Source: Caballeronia glathei (GTDB taxonomy: Bacteria > Pseudomonadota > Gammaproteobacteria > Burkholderiales > Burkholderiaceae). From it: a DNA stretch of 40,523 bases. A model generated the notes under the pieces. It ran no database searches. It was not told where the DNA came from and was given only the letters and a program-made list of their open reading frames with translations. The DNA lies in contig NZ_JFHC01000070.1 in assembly GCF_000698595.1 (NCBI RefSeq), forward strand, positions 1-40,523, written 5' to 3'. Below are positions 24,467 to 32,553 of this stretch, piece by piece. A program made the position numbers and the translations under genes. Every line of letters starts with the position of its first letter. Within the stretch, counting starts at the first letter, position 1.

Positions 24467-26815
24467 ATGGGCAAGAGAAAGAAGCTAATCCGCATCTACA
24501 GCGAACCGGCCGGCGGCTGGGGCGCGCTGAAGGCAACGGGCGAAGCGCTCGCGATCCAGGGCGTGGCCGTTTCGGGCGCCAAGACGCTGTTGCAGATGAA
24601 TCAGCCGCAAGGCTTCGACTGTCCGGGCTGCGCGTGGCCCGATCCCAAGCATACGTCGTCGTTCGAGTTCTGCGAAAACGGCGCGAAAGCCGTGGCATGG
24701 GAAGCGACGGCCAAGCGCTGCACGCCGGAGTTCTTCGCCGCGCACAGCGTGTCGGAACTCACCGCGTGGGACGACTACGATCTAGAAATGGCTGGACGCC
24801 TCACGCATCCGATGGCGTATGACGCGGCATCCGACCGCTACCTGCCGATCGAATGGGACGACGCGTTCGCGCTGATCGCGAAGCACCTGAACGCGCTCGA
24901 TCATCCCGATCAGGCCGATTTCTATACGTCCGGCCGCGCATCCAACGAGGCCGCGTTCCTTTATCAGGTCTTCGTGCGCGAGTTCGGCACGAACAACTTC
25001 CCCGACTGCTCGAACATGTGCCACGAAGCGACGAGCGTCGGCCTGCCGCAGTCGATCGGCGTCGGCAAGGGGACCGTGCTGCTCGAAGACTTCGAGCACG
25101 CGGACGCGATCTTCATCTTCGGGCAGAACCCCGGCACCAACAGCCCGCGGATGATGAGCGACCTGCATTCGGCGTCGCGGCGCGGCGCGAAGATCGTCTC
25201 GTTCAATCCGTTTCGCGAGCGTGCGCTGGAGCGCTTCGCGTCGCCGCAAGACCCGGTCGAAATGGCGACGCTCGGCTTCACGCCGATCAGCACGTTTCTC
25301 TATCAGGTGCATGTGGGCGGTGACGTTGCGGCCATCAAGGGCATGATGAAGGCGATCGTCGAAGCCGACGACGCGGCGCTTGCCGCCGACCTGCCGCGCG
25401 TGCTCGACATCGAGTTCATCGAGGGCCACACGCACGGCATCGACGCACTGCTCGCCGATCTGCGCGCAACGACCTGGGACGCGATCGTGCATCAATCGGG
25501 TCTGTCACGCGACGACATCACGAACGCCGCGCAGATCTACATGAACGCGAAGAACGCGATCCTCGTGTACGGCATGGGGCTCACGCAGCATCATCGCGGC
25601 ACGGAGAACGTGCAGCAGATCGCCAACCTCGCGCTGCTGCGCGGCAATATCGGCCGGGAAGGCGCGGGCATCTGTCCGGTGCGCGGTCACTCGAACGTGC
25701 AGGGCAACCGCACGGTGGGCATCACGGAGAAGACGTCGCCGCAACTGATCGAAGGCATCGAGCGCGCATTCGGCTTCACGCCGCCGTCGGGCCACGGTCA
25801 CGACGTGATCGCGACGATCGAATCGATGATGCGCGGGGACGCGAAGGTCTTCATCGCGCTCGGCGGCAATTTCGCTGCGGCGATACCCGACTGGGTGCGC
25901 GTGCAGGCGGCGATCCGCAAGCTCGATCTCACCGTGCACATCGCCACGAAGCTCAACCGCAGCCACCTCGTGCACGGCAGGGACGCGCTGATCCTGCCGT
26001 GCCTCGGCCGCACCGAAATCGACATTCAGGCCGAAGGCCCGCAGTCCATCACCGTCGAGGATTCGATGTCGATGGTGCATGCGTCCGCAGGGCGCAACGA
26101 GCCCGCGTCGCCGTATCTGCGCAGCGAACCGGCGATCGTCGCGGGCATTGCGCGCGCGACGCTGGGCGAGGCATCGCGCGTGCCCTGGGAGCACCTCGTC
26201 GCAAACTACGACCGCATTCGCGATGCGATCGAAACCGTCTTCCCGATGTTTCAGGCCTACAACGAACGCATTCGAGTGCCGGGCGGCTTTCATCTCGCAT
26301 CGACGGCGCGTGAGCGCATCTGGGCGACGCCCACGGGGCGCGCGAATTTCCTCGTGTTCAAGGGGCTCGAAGAAAACCCGTATCACGACGATCCTGACGC
26401 ATTGTGGCTCACCACGATGCGCAGCCACGATCAGTACAACACCACCCTCTATTCTCACTCCGACCGCTATCGCGGCGTGTTCGGCCAGCGCGACGTGCTG
26501 TTCATGAATCCGCGCGAGCTGAAAAAGCGCAACCTGCATCCGGGCGAGCGCGTCGATATCGTCGCGCTCGCAACCGACGGCATCGAGCGCATCGTTCGCA
26601 GCTTCAAGGTGATCGAGTACTCGCTGCCCGACGGCTGCTGCGGCGCCTACTACCCCGAAGTGAATCCGCTCGTGCCGCTCTATGCATTCGATCCGCAAAG
26701 CCGCACGCCTTCGTACAAGTCGGTGCCCGTGAAGGTGCGGCGCGCGGCGGCCGTGGGTCCCGATTCCGCTACTCGCGCGGTCGTCATTCAGCACGAGGTG
26801 GACCACCATGCATGA
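24467..26815 (+). CDS. ydeP: FdhF/YdeP-family molybdopterin oxidoreductase
   Basis: This 782-residue protein is a member of the molybdopterin oxidoreductase superfamily, FdhF/YdeP branch (E. coli YdeP, 759 residues, is tied to acid resistance). Near the N-terminus are C52-P-G-C55, then C69 and C85, a spacing unlike the CxxCx3C of formate dehydrogenases. C185 in NMCHEATSVGL aligns with the selenocysteine/cysteine molybdenum ligand of FdhF. GQNPGTNSPRMM and the C-terminal MopB domain with RSHDQYNTTLYS are typical. AAAGGA lies seven bases before the ATG at 24467. No signal peptide is present, so it is cytoplasmic. Its last eight bases overlap the start of the bd oxidase subunit I gene, implying translational coupling and perhaps electron delivery to quinone. 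Substrate is unknown. Confidence 0.9.
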   Translation: MGKRKKLIRIYSEPAGGWGALKATGEALAIQGVAVSGAKTLLQMNQPQGFDCPGCAWPDPKHTSSFEFCENGAKAVAWEATAKRCTPEFFAAHSVSELTAWDDYDLEMAGRLTHPMAYDAASDRYLPIEWDDAFALIAKHLNALDHPDQADFYTSGRASNEAAFLYQVFVREFGTNNFPDCSNMCHEATSVGLPQSIGVGKGTVLLEDFEHADAIFIFGQNPGTNSPRMMSDLHSASRRGAKIVSFNPFRERALERFASPQDPVEMATLGFTPISTFLYQVHVGGDVAAIKGMMKAIVEADDAALAADLPRVLDIEFIEGHTHGIDALLADLRATTWDAIVHQSGLSRDDITNAAQIYMNAKNAILVYGMGLTQHHRGTENVQQIANLALLRGNIGREGAGICPVRGHSNVQGNRTVGITEKTSPQLIEGIERAFGFTPPSGHGHDVIATIESMMRGDAKVFIALGGNFAAAIPDWVRVQAAIRKLDLTVHIATKLNRSHLVHGRDALILPCLGRTEIDIQAEGPQSITVEDSMSMVHASAGRNEPASPYLRSEPAIVAGIARATLGEASRVPWEHLVANYDRIRDAIETVFPMFQAYNERIRVPGGFHLASTARERIWATPTGRANFLVFKGLEENPYHDDPDALWLTTMRSHDQYNTTLYSHSDRYRGVFGQRDVLFMNPRELKKRNLHPGERVDIVALATDGIERIVRSFKVIEYSLPDGCCGAYYPEVNPLVPLYAFDPQSRTPSYKSVPVKVRRAAAVGPDSATRAVVIQHEVDHHA

Positions 26816-28202
26816 TCTCGTACTCGACCTGTCGCGCGCGCAGTTCGCGATGACCGCGATCTTCCATATCCTGTGGCCGATCCTCACGATCAGTCTCTCC
26901 GCGTTTCTTCTCCTGATCGAAGTGCTTTGGCTCAGGACCGGCGATGTGAGCTACTACCGGCACGCGCGTTTCTGGAGCAAGCTGCTGGTGCTCAACTTCG
27001 CGGTCGGCGTGGTCAGCGGCATTCCGATGGAATTCCAGTTCGGCACCAACTGGGCCGGCTTCTCGCAGTACAGCGGCCAGTTCGTCGGCAACATTCTCGG
27101 CTTCGAAGGGGCGATGGCCTTCATGCTCGAAGCGGGCTTCATCGGCGTGATGCTGCTCGGCTGGGGGCGCGTGTCGCGCGGCATGCACCTGTTCGCCACT
27201 GCGATGGTCGCGCTCGGGTCGAGCATCTCGGCGTTCTGGATCATGGTCGCGAACTCATGGATGCAGACGCCGTCGGGCATCGCCGTGGTCGGCGGCAAGA
27301 TCGTGGTGACCGACTATGTGGCCGCCATCTTCAACCCGGACATGGCGTGGGGCGTCTCGCACATGTGGGTCGCCGCGATCGAGACAGGCATGTTCGTGAT
27401 TGCGGGCATCTCCGCATGGAACCTCTTTCGCCGCCGCCACCCCGAGTTCTTCGCACGCTCGTTCAGGATTGCGTTGACGGTGCTGGTGTTCGTGGCGCCG
27501 CTGCAGATCTGGCTCGGCGATTCGAGCGGCGTCAGCGTGTTCGAAACACAGCCGGCCAAGGGCGCGGCGATCGAAGGGCACTGGGACACCAACAAGCCGG
27601 GCACGGGTGCTGCATGGTCGCTGCTCGCATGGCCGAACCAGAAGGAGCAGCGCAACGACTGGTCGGTCGAAGTGCCGGGATTGCTGAGCGTCATCGGCAC
27701 GCATTCGCTGCATGGCCAGGTAAAAGGCCTGAAGGATATTCCGCGCGCCGACCAGCCGCCGATGATTCCGCTCCTCTATTACGCATTCCGCGTCATGGCC
27801 GGCATCGGCTTCGCGTTCATGCTGCTCGCCTTCTGGACCGCCTATGCGCTCCGCAAGGCGCGCGGCAGCCTAGCCGCGCTACTCCAGCAACGCAAGCTGC
27901 TGCTCGCGTGGGTACTGTGCATTCCGTTGCCGTATGTCGCGGTGGAAGCAGGCTGGATCGTGCGTGAAGTGGGGCGCCAGCCCTGGGTCGTCTACGGACT
28001 GCTGCGCACGAGCGATGCGGTGTCGAAGGTCGCGGCGTCGTCGGTGTCGATGAGCATGATCATGTTCTTCGCCTTCTATGTGGTGCTGCTCGCGACGTTC
28101 TTCGTCCTCGCGCGCCGCTGGCTGCGCGCCGGACCGGACCTTACCGTCACGCCGCCCCCCGTCGTCGCGGCACGCGCCGCCTCATCCATCACCGGTTACT
28201 AG
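26808..28202 (+). CDS. cioA: Cytochrome bd-type quinol oxidase subunit I (CIO-like, short Q-loop)
   Basis: This 464-residue CydA homologue forms the quinol oxidase core that reduces oxygen to water without pumping protons. Haem ligands H20 and H185 and the proton-channel glutamates E100 and E108 match the E. coli residues (H19, H186, E99, E107). GRQPWVVYGLLRT is the diagnostic bd motif. It is about 60 residues shorter than E. coli CydA in the Q-loop, which places it in the cyanide-insensitive (Cio) group. The start overlaps the ydeP-like gene by eight bases, with GAGGTGG upstream. It is followed 15 bases later by subunit II. High oxygen affinity or resistance to respiratory inhibitors is expected from the family. 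Confidence 0.92.
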   Translation: MHDLVLDLSRAQFAMTAIFHILWPILTISLSAFLLLIEVLWLRTGDVSYYRHARFWSKLLVLNFAVGVVSGIPMEFQFGTNWAGFSQYSGQFVGNILGFEGAMAFMLEAGFIGVMLLGWGRVSRGMHLFATAMVALGSSISAFWIMVANSWMQTPSGIAVVGGKIVVTDYVAAIFNPDMAWGVSHMWVAAIETGMFVIAGISAWNLFRRRHPEFFARSFRIALTVLVFVAPLQIWLGDSSGVSVFETQPAKGAAIEGHWDTNKPGTGAAWSLLAWPNQKEQRNDWSVEVPGLLSVIGTHSLHGQVKGLKDIPRADQPPMIPLLYYAFRVMAGIGFAFMLLAFWTAYALRKARGSLAALLQQRKLLLAWVLCIPLPYVAVEAGWIVREVGRQPWVVYGLLRTSDAVSKVAASSVSMSMIMFFAFYVVLLATFFVLARRWLRAGPDLTVTPPPVVAARAASSITGY

Positions 28203-28217
28203 ACAGCGAGGTCGCTC

Positions 28218-29207
28218 ATGGACAGTTCCACTCATTCGATGCTCGCCCTGATCTGGTTCGGCCTGCTCGGCCTGATGCTCGTCTTCTATGTCGTCACTGA
28301 CGGCTTCGATCTCGGCGTCGGAATTCTCACCCTGTTGCGCGGACGCCGCGGCGACCGCGACGTCATGGTCCAGTCGATCGGCCATGTGTGGGACGCGAAC
28401 GAAACGTGGCTCGTGGTGCTCGGCGGCGGCCTGTTCGGCGCATTTCCCGCCGCCTACGCGCTGCTGATGCAGGATCTCTATCTGCCGGTCATGGTACTGA
28501 TCGCCGGACTGATCATGCGCGGCGCGGCCATCGAGTTCCGCCACAGCGTCGATCATGGCCCGCTCTGGGACAAGGTGTTCGGCATCGGCAGCCTGATCGC
28601 GGCGGCGTCGCAAGGCGTCGTGCTCGGCAAGGTCATCACCGGCCTCGCACCCGGGCACCTCAGCGCCACGTTCACCGCCGTGTCGGCGATCGGCGTCGTG
28701 GCGGGCTACACCCTGCTGGGCGCGACGTATCTCGTCAAGAAGACCGTCGGCGCCATCGAGCAATGGGCGCGGCGCCTTGCGCTCCTGAGCGCGATGCTGA
28801 CGGTCGCCGCGGCGGTCCTGCTGACTGCGGCGACCTGGCTCTTCAGCAGCGTGGGCCATGACCGCTGGTCGCAACCCGGCGTGCTGCATCTGCTGATCGC
28901 GCTCGGTGTGGCTGCCGCGCTGGCGTTCGCCCTGATCATGGCATCGCTCTATCTGGGCAGCGCGCACGGGCCGTTTCGCGCGTCGGTGGCGCTCTTCATC
29001 CTGTCGTTCGCGGGTCTCGCGATCAGCCTCTATCCCGACTTCATTCCGGGCAAGCTCGGCGTGATCGAGGCCGCGTCCGACTCGACGACGCTCGTCTTCA
29101 TGCTCATCGGCATCGGCATGCTCTTTCCGGTGATGATCGGCTACAACCTCTATCAGTACTACATCTTCCGCGGCAAAGTCATCGGCGGTGCCCACGCGGG
29201 GGAGTAA
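28218..29207 (+). CDS. cioB: Cytochrome bd-type quinol oxidase subunit II
   Basis: This 329-residue multi-pass CydB homologue begins with ALIWFGLLGLMLVFYVVTDGFDLGVG, in overlapping pieces near residues 9-35. WDANETWLVVLGGGLFGAFP and RHSVDHGPLWDKVFG follow. These segments are family hallmarks. It pairs with the preceding CydA/CioA subunit to form the oxidase heterodimer. It sits 15 bases after the subunit I stop and three bases before the bestrophin-type gene, whose Shine-Dalgarno (GGGGGAG) lies inside its last codons. No CydX-type small subunit follows, in keeping with Cio operons. No cydDC exporter genes are in the window. Confidence 0.92.
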   Translation: MDSSTHSMLALIWFGLLGLMLVFYVVTDGFDLGVGILTLLRGRRGDRDVMVQSIGHVWDANETWLVVLGGGLFGAFPAAYALLMQDLYLPVMVLIAGLIMRGAAIEFRHSVDHGPLWDKVFGIGSLIAAASQGVVLGKVITGLAPGHLSATFTAVSAIGVVAGYTLLGATYLVKKTVGAIEQWARRLALLSAMLTVAAAVLLTAATWLFSSVGHDRWSQPGVLHLLIALGVAAALAFALIMASLYLGSAHGPFRASVALFILSFAGLAISLYPDFIPGKLGVIEAASDSTTLVFMLIGIGMLFPVMIGYNLYQYYIFRGKVIGGAHAGE

Positions 29208-29210
29208 GCA

Positions 29211-30104
29211 ATGATCGTTCGCTCGCGTGAGAACTGGTTTCGCATGCTGTTCGTCTGGGACGGCTCGGTGCTGCGTTCGATCGTTCCGCAACTCGTGTTC
29301 CTGTCGCTCGTTTCGATCGTGGCGCTCGTCACGGACGGCACGCTGTTCGGCGAGAAGATACCGCTGAACACTACGCCGTTCACGCTGACGGGCCTCACGC
29401 TCGCGATCTTTCTTGCCTTTCGCAACAACGCGAGCTTCGAGCGCTACATCGAGGCTCGCGCGCTGTGGGGCGGCGCGCTGATCGGTTCGCGCTCGCTCGT
29501 CTCCACGGTCATCAGCCACGTGCCGGAGACCTATCCCGGCTTCGACCGGCTTCAGTTCGTGCGCCGCGTGATCGCGTTCTCGATTCTTCTCAAGCATCAA
29601 CTGCGGCATACGGAACCGCCCGCTGAACTGCTGCCTCGCGCGAAGCTGCACTATCCGGCCGCCGCGGTGCTGCACGAGTTGCGGGAGCGGCTGGCCCGTC
29701 TCGTGCACGATGGCGCCGTCGATCAAACGGTTGCCTGGACCTGGAACCGGCAACTCGACGAACTGATGAACGTGGTCGGCGGTTGCGAGCGGATTGCTTC
29801 CACGCCGATTCCCTTCCCCTACGCCGTGCTGCTCCATCGCACCGTGTATACCTATTGCCTGATGCTGCCGTTCGGCCTCATCGACTCGATCGGCATCGTC
29901 ACGCCGCTCATATCCGTCTTCCTGTCGTACACGCTGCTCGCGCTCGAAGCGATAGCCGCGCAAATCGCCGAGCCTTTCGGCACCTCGCCGAACAGTCTCG
30001 CACTCGACTCGATCGTCCGTCACATCGAACGCTCGCTGCTCGAAATGTGCGGCCAGCCGGTGCCACCGCCCGTTTCCGTCGAGGCTCATTACGAACTGAC
30101 ATGA
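29211..30104 (+). CDS. Bestrophin-type anion/cation channel (YneE family)
   Basis: This 297-residue protein is a bacterial bestrophin homologue. The signature FRNNASFERYIEARALWGG (about 71-89) is close to the conserved RNNxSYxRxxEARxLWG. Hydrophobic helices are near 25-45, 55-72, 205-230 and 235-255. Bacterial bestrophins form pentameric ion channels, reported as cation-selective in the best-studied case (Klebsiella), whereas animal ones conduct chloride. The gene begins three bases after cioB and is surely in the same transcript. A channel linked to a bd oxidase might balance charge or pH during respiratory stress; that is speculation. Confidence 0.85.
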   Translation: MIVRSRENWFRMLFVWDGSVLRSIVPQLVFLSLVSIVALVTDGTLFGEKIPLNTTPFTLTGLTLAIFLAFRNNASFERYIEARALWGGALIGSRSLVSTVISHVPETYPGFDRLQFVRRVIAFSILLKHQLRHTEPPAELLPRAKLHYPAAAVLHELRERLARLVHDGAVDQTVAWTWNRQLDELMNVVGGCERIASTPIPFPYAVLLHRTVYTYCLMLPFGLIDSIGIVTPLISVFLSYTLLALEAIAAQIAEPFGTSPNSLALDSIVRHIERSLLEMCGQPVPPPVSVEAHYELT

Positions 30105-30162
30105 GCCCGCTCAGTGCAGTCCCCCGTCTTTTGTTGTCGCCCCACACCTCCAAGGAGTCACC

Positions 30163-30669
30163 ATGCCGTTCGCCACTGCCTTTATCAACGCGTCGACCAG
30201 CGAAGCCAGTCTGCCTTTCAGCGAAGACGCCGTCAGTGACATCTGCGCGCATCTCAACCCGCTGCTGGCGGACGTATTCGCGCTGTACATGAAGACGAAG
30301 AACTTTCACTGGCACATGTCCGGCCCGCACTTCCGCGACTATCACCTGATGCTCGACGAGCAGGGCCAGCAGAGCTTCGCGATCACTGACGACATCGCCG
30401 AGCGCGTACGCAAGATCGGCGGAACCACGCTGCGCTCGATCAGCGACATCGTGCGCTTTCAGCGGCTTGCCGACAATGAACTGCCAGTGCTCACGGCCGA
30501 GCAGATGCTCGCCGAGCTGAAGGCGGACAACCTGCGCATCGCGGCGTTCATGCTCGACGCGCACGACGTGTGCGACCAGTATCGCGATGTGGCTACGGCA
30601 AGCCTGCTGGAGAACTGGATCGACGAAGCGCAACGCCGCGCGTGGTTCCTGGCCGAAGCGAGCTGCTAG
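30163..30669 (+). CDS. dps: Dps-family DNA-protection ferritin
   Basis: This 168-residue Dps-like protein belongs to the dodecameric miniferritins, which oxidise Fe(II) with peroxide and shield DNA. The ferroxidase ligands appear in KNFHWHMSGPHF (H49, H51), HLMLDEQ (H61, D65) and DDIAERV (D76, E80), the standard spacing. The N-terminal tail is short and only lightly charged, so DNA binding may be weak. AAGGAG precedes the ATG. It sits 58 bases after the bestrophin-type gene and 24 bases before a strong rho-independent terminator. This makes it the last gene of the peroxidase-oxidase run and strengthens its oxidative-stress interpretation. Confidence 0.9.
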   Translation: MPFATAFINASTSEASLPFSEDAVSDICAHLNPLLADVFALYMKTKNFHWHMSGPHFRDYHLMLDEQGQQSFAITDDIAERVRKIGGTTLRSISDIVRFQRLADNELPVLTAEQMLAELKADNLRIAAFMLDAHDVCDQYRDVATASLLENWIDEAQRRAWFLAEASC

Positions 30670-30692
30670 GCGGTCAGGCATGAAGTCGAAGA

Positions 30693-30722
30693 AGCGCCGC
30701 TCGATGAGCGGCGCTTTTTTTT
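30693..30722 (+). terminator. Rho-independent terminator after dps
   Basis: A perfect 10-bp stem, AGCGCCGCTC (30693-30702) with GAGCGGCGCT (30706-30715), closes a GAT loop, followed by a run of eight T (30715-30722). This is a textbook intrinsic terminator and the best-defined transcription end in the window. Confidence 0.93.
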
Positions 30723-30787
30723 CGCGGTCGGGGGTCGGATACGATGACCCGGAACGAGCCGGTGGTCGTCGCGGCGTCGAGCGAGGC

Positions 30788-32104
30788 TCAAGCCTTCACG
30801 CCGTCTCGCTGTCCGCCGGGCAAGAGGGATTTCTCACGCGCGGCCATGGCACGGCGCATGGCCTCTGACGCCGCCACCGATCCGGCGACGGCAATCATCA
30901 CGGGTACCAGAAACGACTGCGCCGGCTCAGTAAATTCGAAGACGAGCAGGACGGCCGTCAACGGCACGCGCATCGAAGTCGCGAGAAAAGCGGCCGCACC
31001 GGTGACCGCGAACGCGCCCAATGGCGTTCCTGGCCAGAATGCCGACCATGCAGCGCCCAGTACGATCGCGAGCAATGCGCCATTGCACAGCGCCGGCGTA
31101 AGAAGGCCGCCTCCTGCGCCCGCGCGCAGGCTCGTCCAGGTGATCAGCACGCGCAAGACGAGCAATACGGCGGCCATTCCGGCCGCTATCGTTCCGTCGA
31201 AACCGGCTTGCGCCGGTCCCTTGCCGTTGCCGAGCAGTTGCGGGAAGCGGACTGCCAGCAAGCCGATGAAAGCGAAGTTCAGGATGCACAGAACAGCGAG
31301 TCGCCAGTCGCGAGGCGCCTTTGCGCGAGCCGAAGCGGTCAGCTTGCCAAAGGCAAAGGCCGCCGCTCCGAAGACCGGACCGGCCAGCGCCGCCCATGAC
31401 ATCAACGACGCCGTGGCCGCGTAATGCGGCACCGCGTACTGGGGAAGATTGCCGAGACCCGTGCGCGCGACGAGCGCCGCAATCACCGAAGTCGCGACGG
31501 CCGGAACCAGCGCGCGCCAGCCGAACGTGGCAAGCAGCCCCTCCAGCACGAAGCACGCCCCGGAGAGCGGCACGTTATACACCGCGGCGAGGCCGGCGCC
31601 CGCGCCGCACGCGACCATCACACGCGTCTCTTCGAGCGTAAGGCCGGCACGTTCGGAGAGCGCGCCGGCAAGCGCCGCGGCGATTTCGCGCGGTGCGACT
31701 TCGCGCCCGAGCGGCGAACCGAGTGCGACCGTAACGATCTGCAGCAGCGCATGACAGACCGTTGTGACGAGCGGCATGCGCGGCTGCGGACCATGCACCG
31801 CCTTCGCGATACTGACAAGCGGACGGCCGAAGCGATACACGGCCCACCAGCCCGCTCCCGCGACCACGCCGCAAACGGCGAGCACCGCGACCCTGCGTGC
31901 AGGGGTCGCGGTGCTCACACCGTCGAGGAAGCTCTCGCCACTGAATATCGTGCCGAGGTCATAGCCATACGCGAGATGCTGAAGCGTGTGCAGGAGGGTC
32001 GCCAGGGCGAGACCGGTGAGTCCCGCCATGACACCGGTCAGCACGACGACGATGAGCCTGCGCAAGCCGCGCGAAAACGGACTGTCGTCAGGCGGCTTGT
32101 GCAT
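30788..32104 (-). CDS. ClC-family chloride channel/transporter
   Basis: This 438-residue multi-pass protein is of the ClC family (ClcB-like). The gating/proton glutamate is E135 in GSPLGREVAP, the family's GxxGRE motif. GAGGGLLTPAL (about 350-360) matches the GGxFxP filter segment. ACGAGAGLAAVYNVPLSGACFVLE, in overlapping pieces, is the central conserved helix region. The first selectivity-filter motif, usually GSGIPE, is not intact: the equivalent area reads VHGPQPRMP. Exchange of chloride and protons across the inner membrane is expected. The ATG at 32104 lies inside the preceding DUF3331 gene, with a 17-base overlap and no separate Shine-Dalgarno, so translation depends on coupling. ClC exchangers support acid resistance in enterobacteria. 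Confidence 0.88.
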   Translation of the reverse strand: MHKPPDDSPFSRGLRRLIVVVLTGVMAGLTGLALATLLHTLQHLAYGYDLGTIFSGESFLDGVSTATPARRVAVLAVCGVVAGAGWWAVYRFGRPLVSIAKAVHGPQPRMPLVTTVCHALLQIVTVALGSPLGREVAPREIAAALAGALSERAGLTLEETRVMVACGAGAGLAAVYNVPLSGACFVLEGLLATFGWRALVPAVATSVIAALVARTGLGNLPQYAVPHYAATASLMSWAALAGPVFGAAAFAFGKLTASARAKAPRDWRLAVLCILNFAFIGLLAVRFPQLLGNGKGPAQAGFDGTIAAGMAAVLLVLRVLITWTSLRAGAGGGLLTPALCNGALLAIVLGAAWSAFWPGTPLGAFAVTGAAAFLATSMRVPLTAVLLVFEFTEPAQSFLVPVMIAVAGSVAASEAMRRAMAAREKSLLPGGQRDGVKA

Positions 32105-32480
32105 GTTCTAGGACCGACGTCAGTATCATCGCGGCGGCGTTCTGCGGCGCACGCCGGGACGCACGCGGCCGGTACACCTGATCGCCGGGATAGATCGGGT
32201 GTCCGCTCATCGCGCAGATGCCGGCGATGCGGGCGCGCGACGCACACCACACCTGGTCGCCGTAGCAGCCTCGCGTCGGGTCGCGCCACGAGATCGTCAC
32301 CGTGGACGAAGACTGCCGGTCGATCAGGTTGACCACAACGTCGCGGTGCCCCGCTTCAACGGCCTGACGCGCCCGGGCTATCTTCGGCAGGATGTCGCCG
32401 GCCTTCGTTCCCGCCGAAAGGCGCGACAACAGGCTGATGGTTTTCGCCCACGGATCGTCGATGCTTCCATTCGCCATCAT
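32088..32480 (-). CDS. DUF3331 domain-containing protein
   Basis: This 130-residue protein is of a Burkholderiaceae-restricted family of unknown function. It has an N-terminal helical segment (DPWAKTISLLSRL). It then has the DUF3331 core VTISWRDPTRGCYGDQVW followed by CASRARIAGICAMSGHPI and GDQVYRPR. The core cysteines and the small-domain layout suggest a metal-binding or regulatory fold, but no function is established. The start at 32480 follows AAGGAG by seven to eight bases; the next codon is also ATG. It overlaps the ClC gene by 17 bases, so the two form an operon. Confidence 0.82.
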   Translation of the reverse strand: MMANGSIDDPWAKTISLLSRLSAGTKAGDILPKIARARQAVEAGHRDVVVNLIDRQSSSTVTISWRDPTRGCYGDQVWCASRARIAGICAMSGHPIYPGDQVYRPRASRRAPQNAAAMILTSVLEHAQAA

Positions 32481-32553
32481 ATTGAGACTCCTTTAAATGA
32501 GCTACCTGATCAAATTGCTTTTGCTGGGCGCCTGAAGGAAATGAATCGACGCG

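Noticed and set aside
28182..30089. Long minus-strand frame opposite cioB and the bestrophin-type gene
   Set aside because: Antisense to two well-supported genes, low-complexity charged composition, no ribosome binding site.
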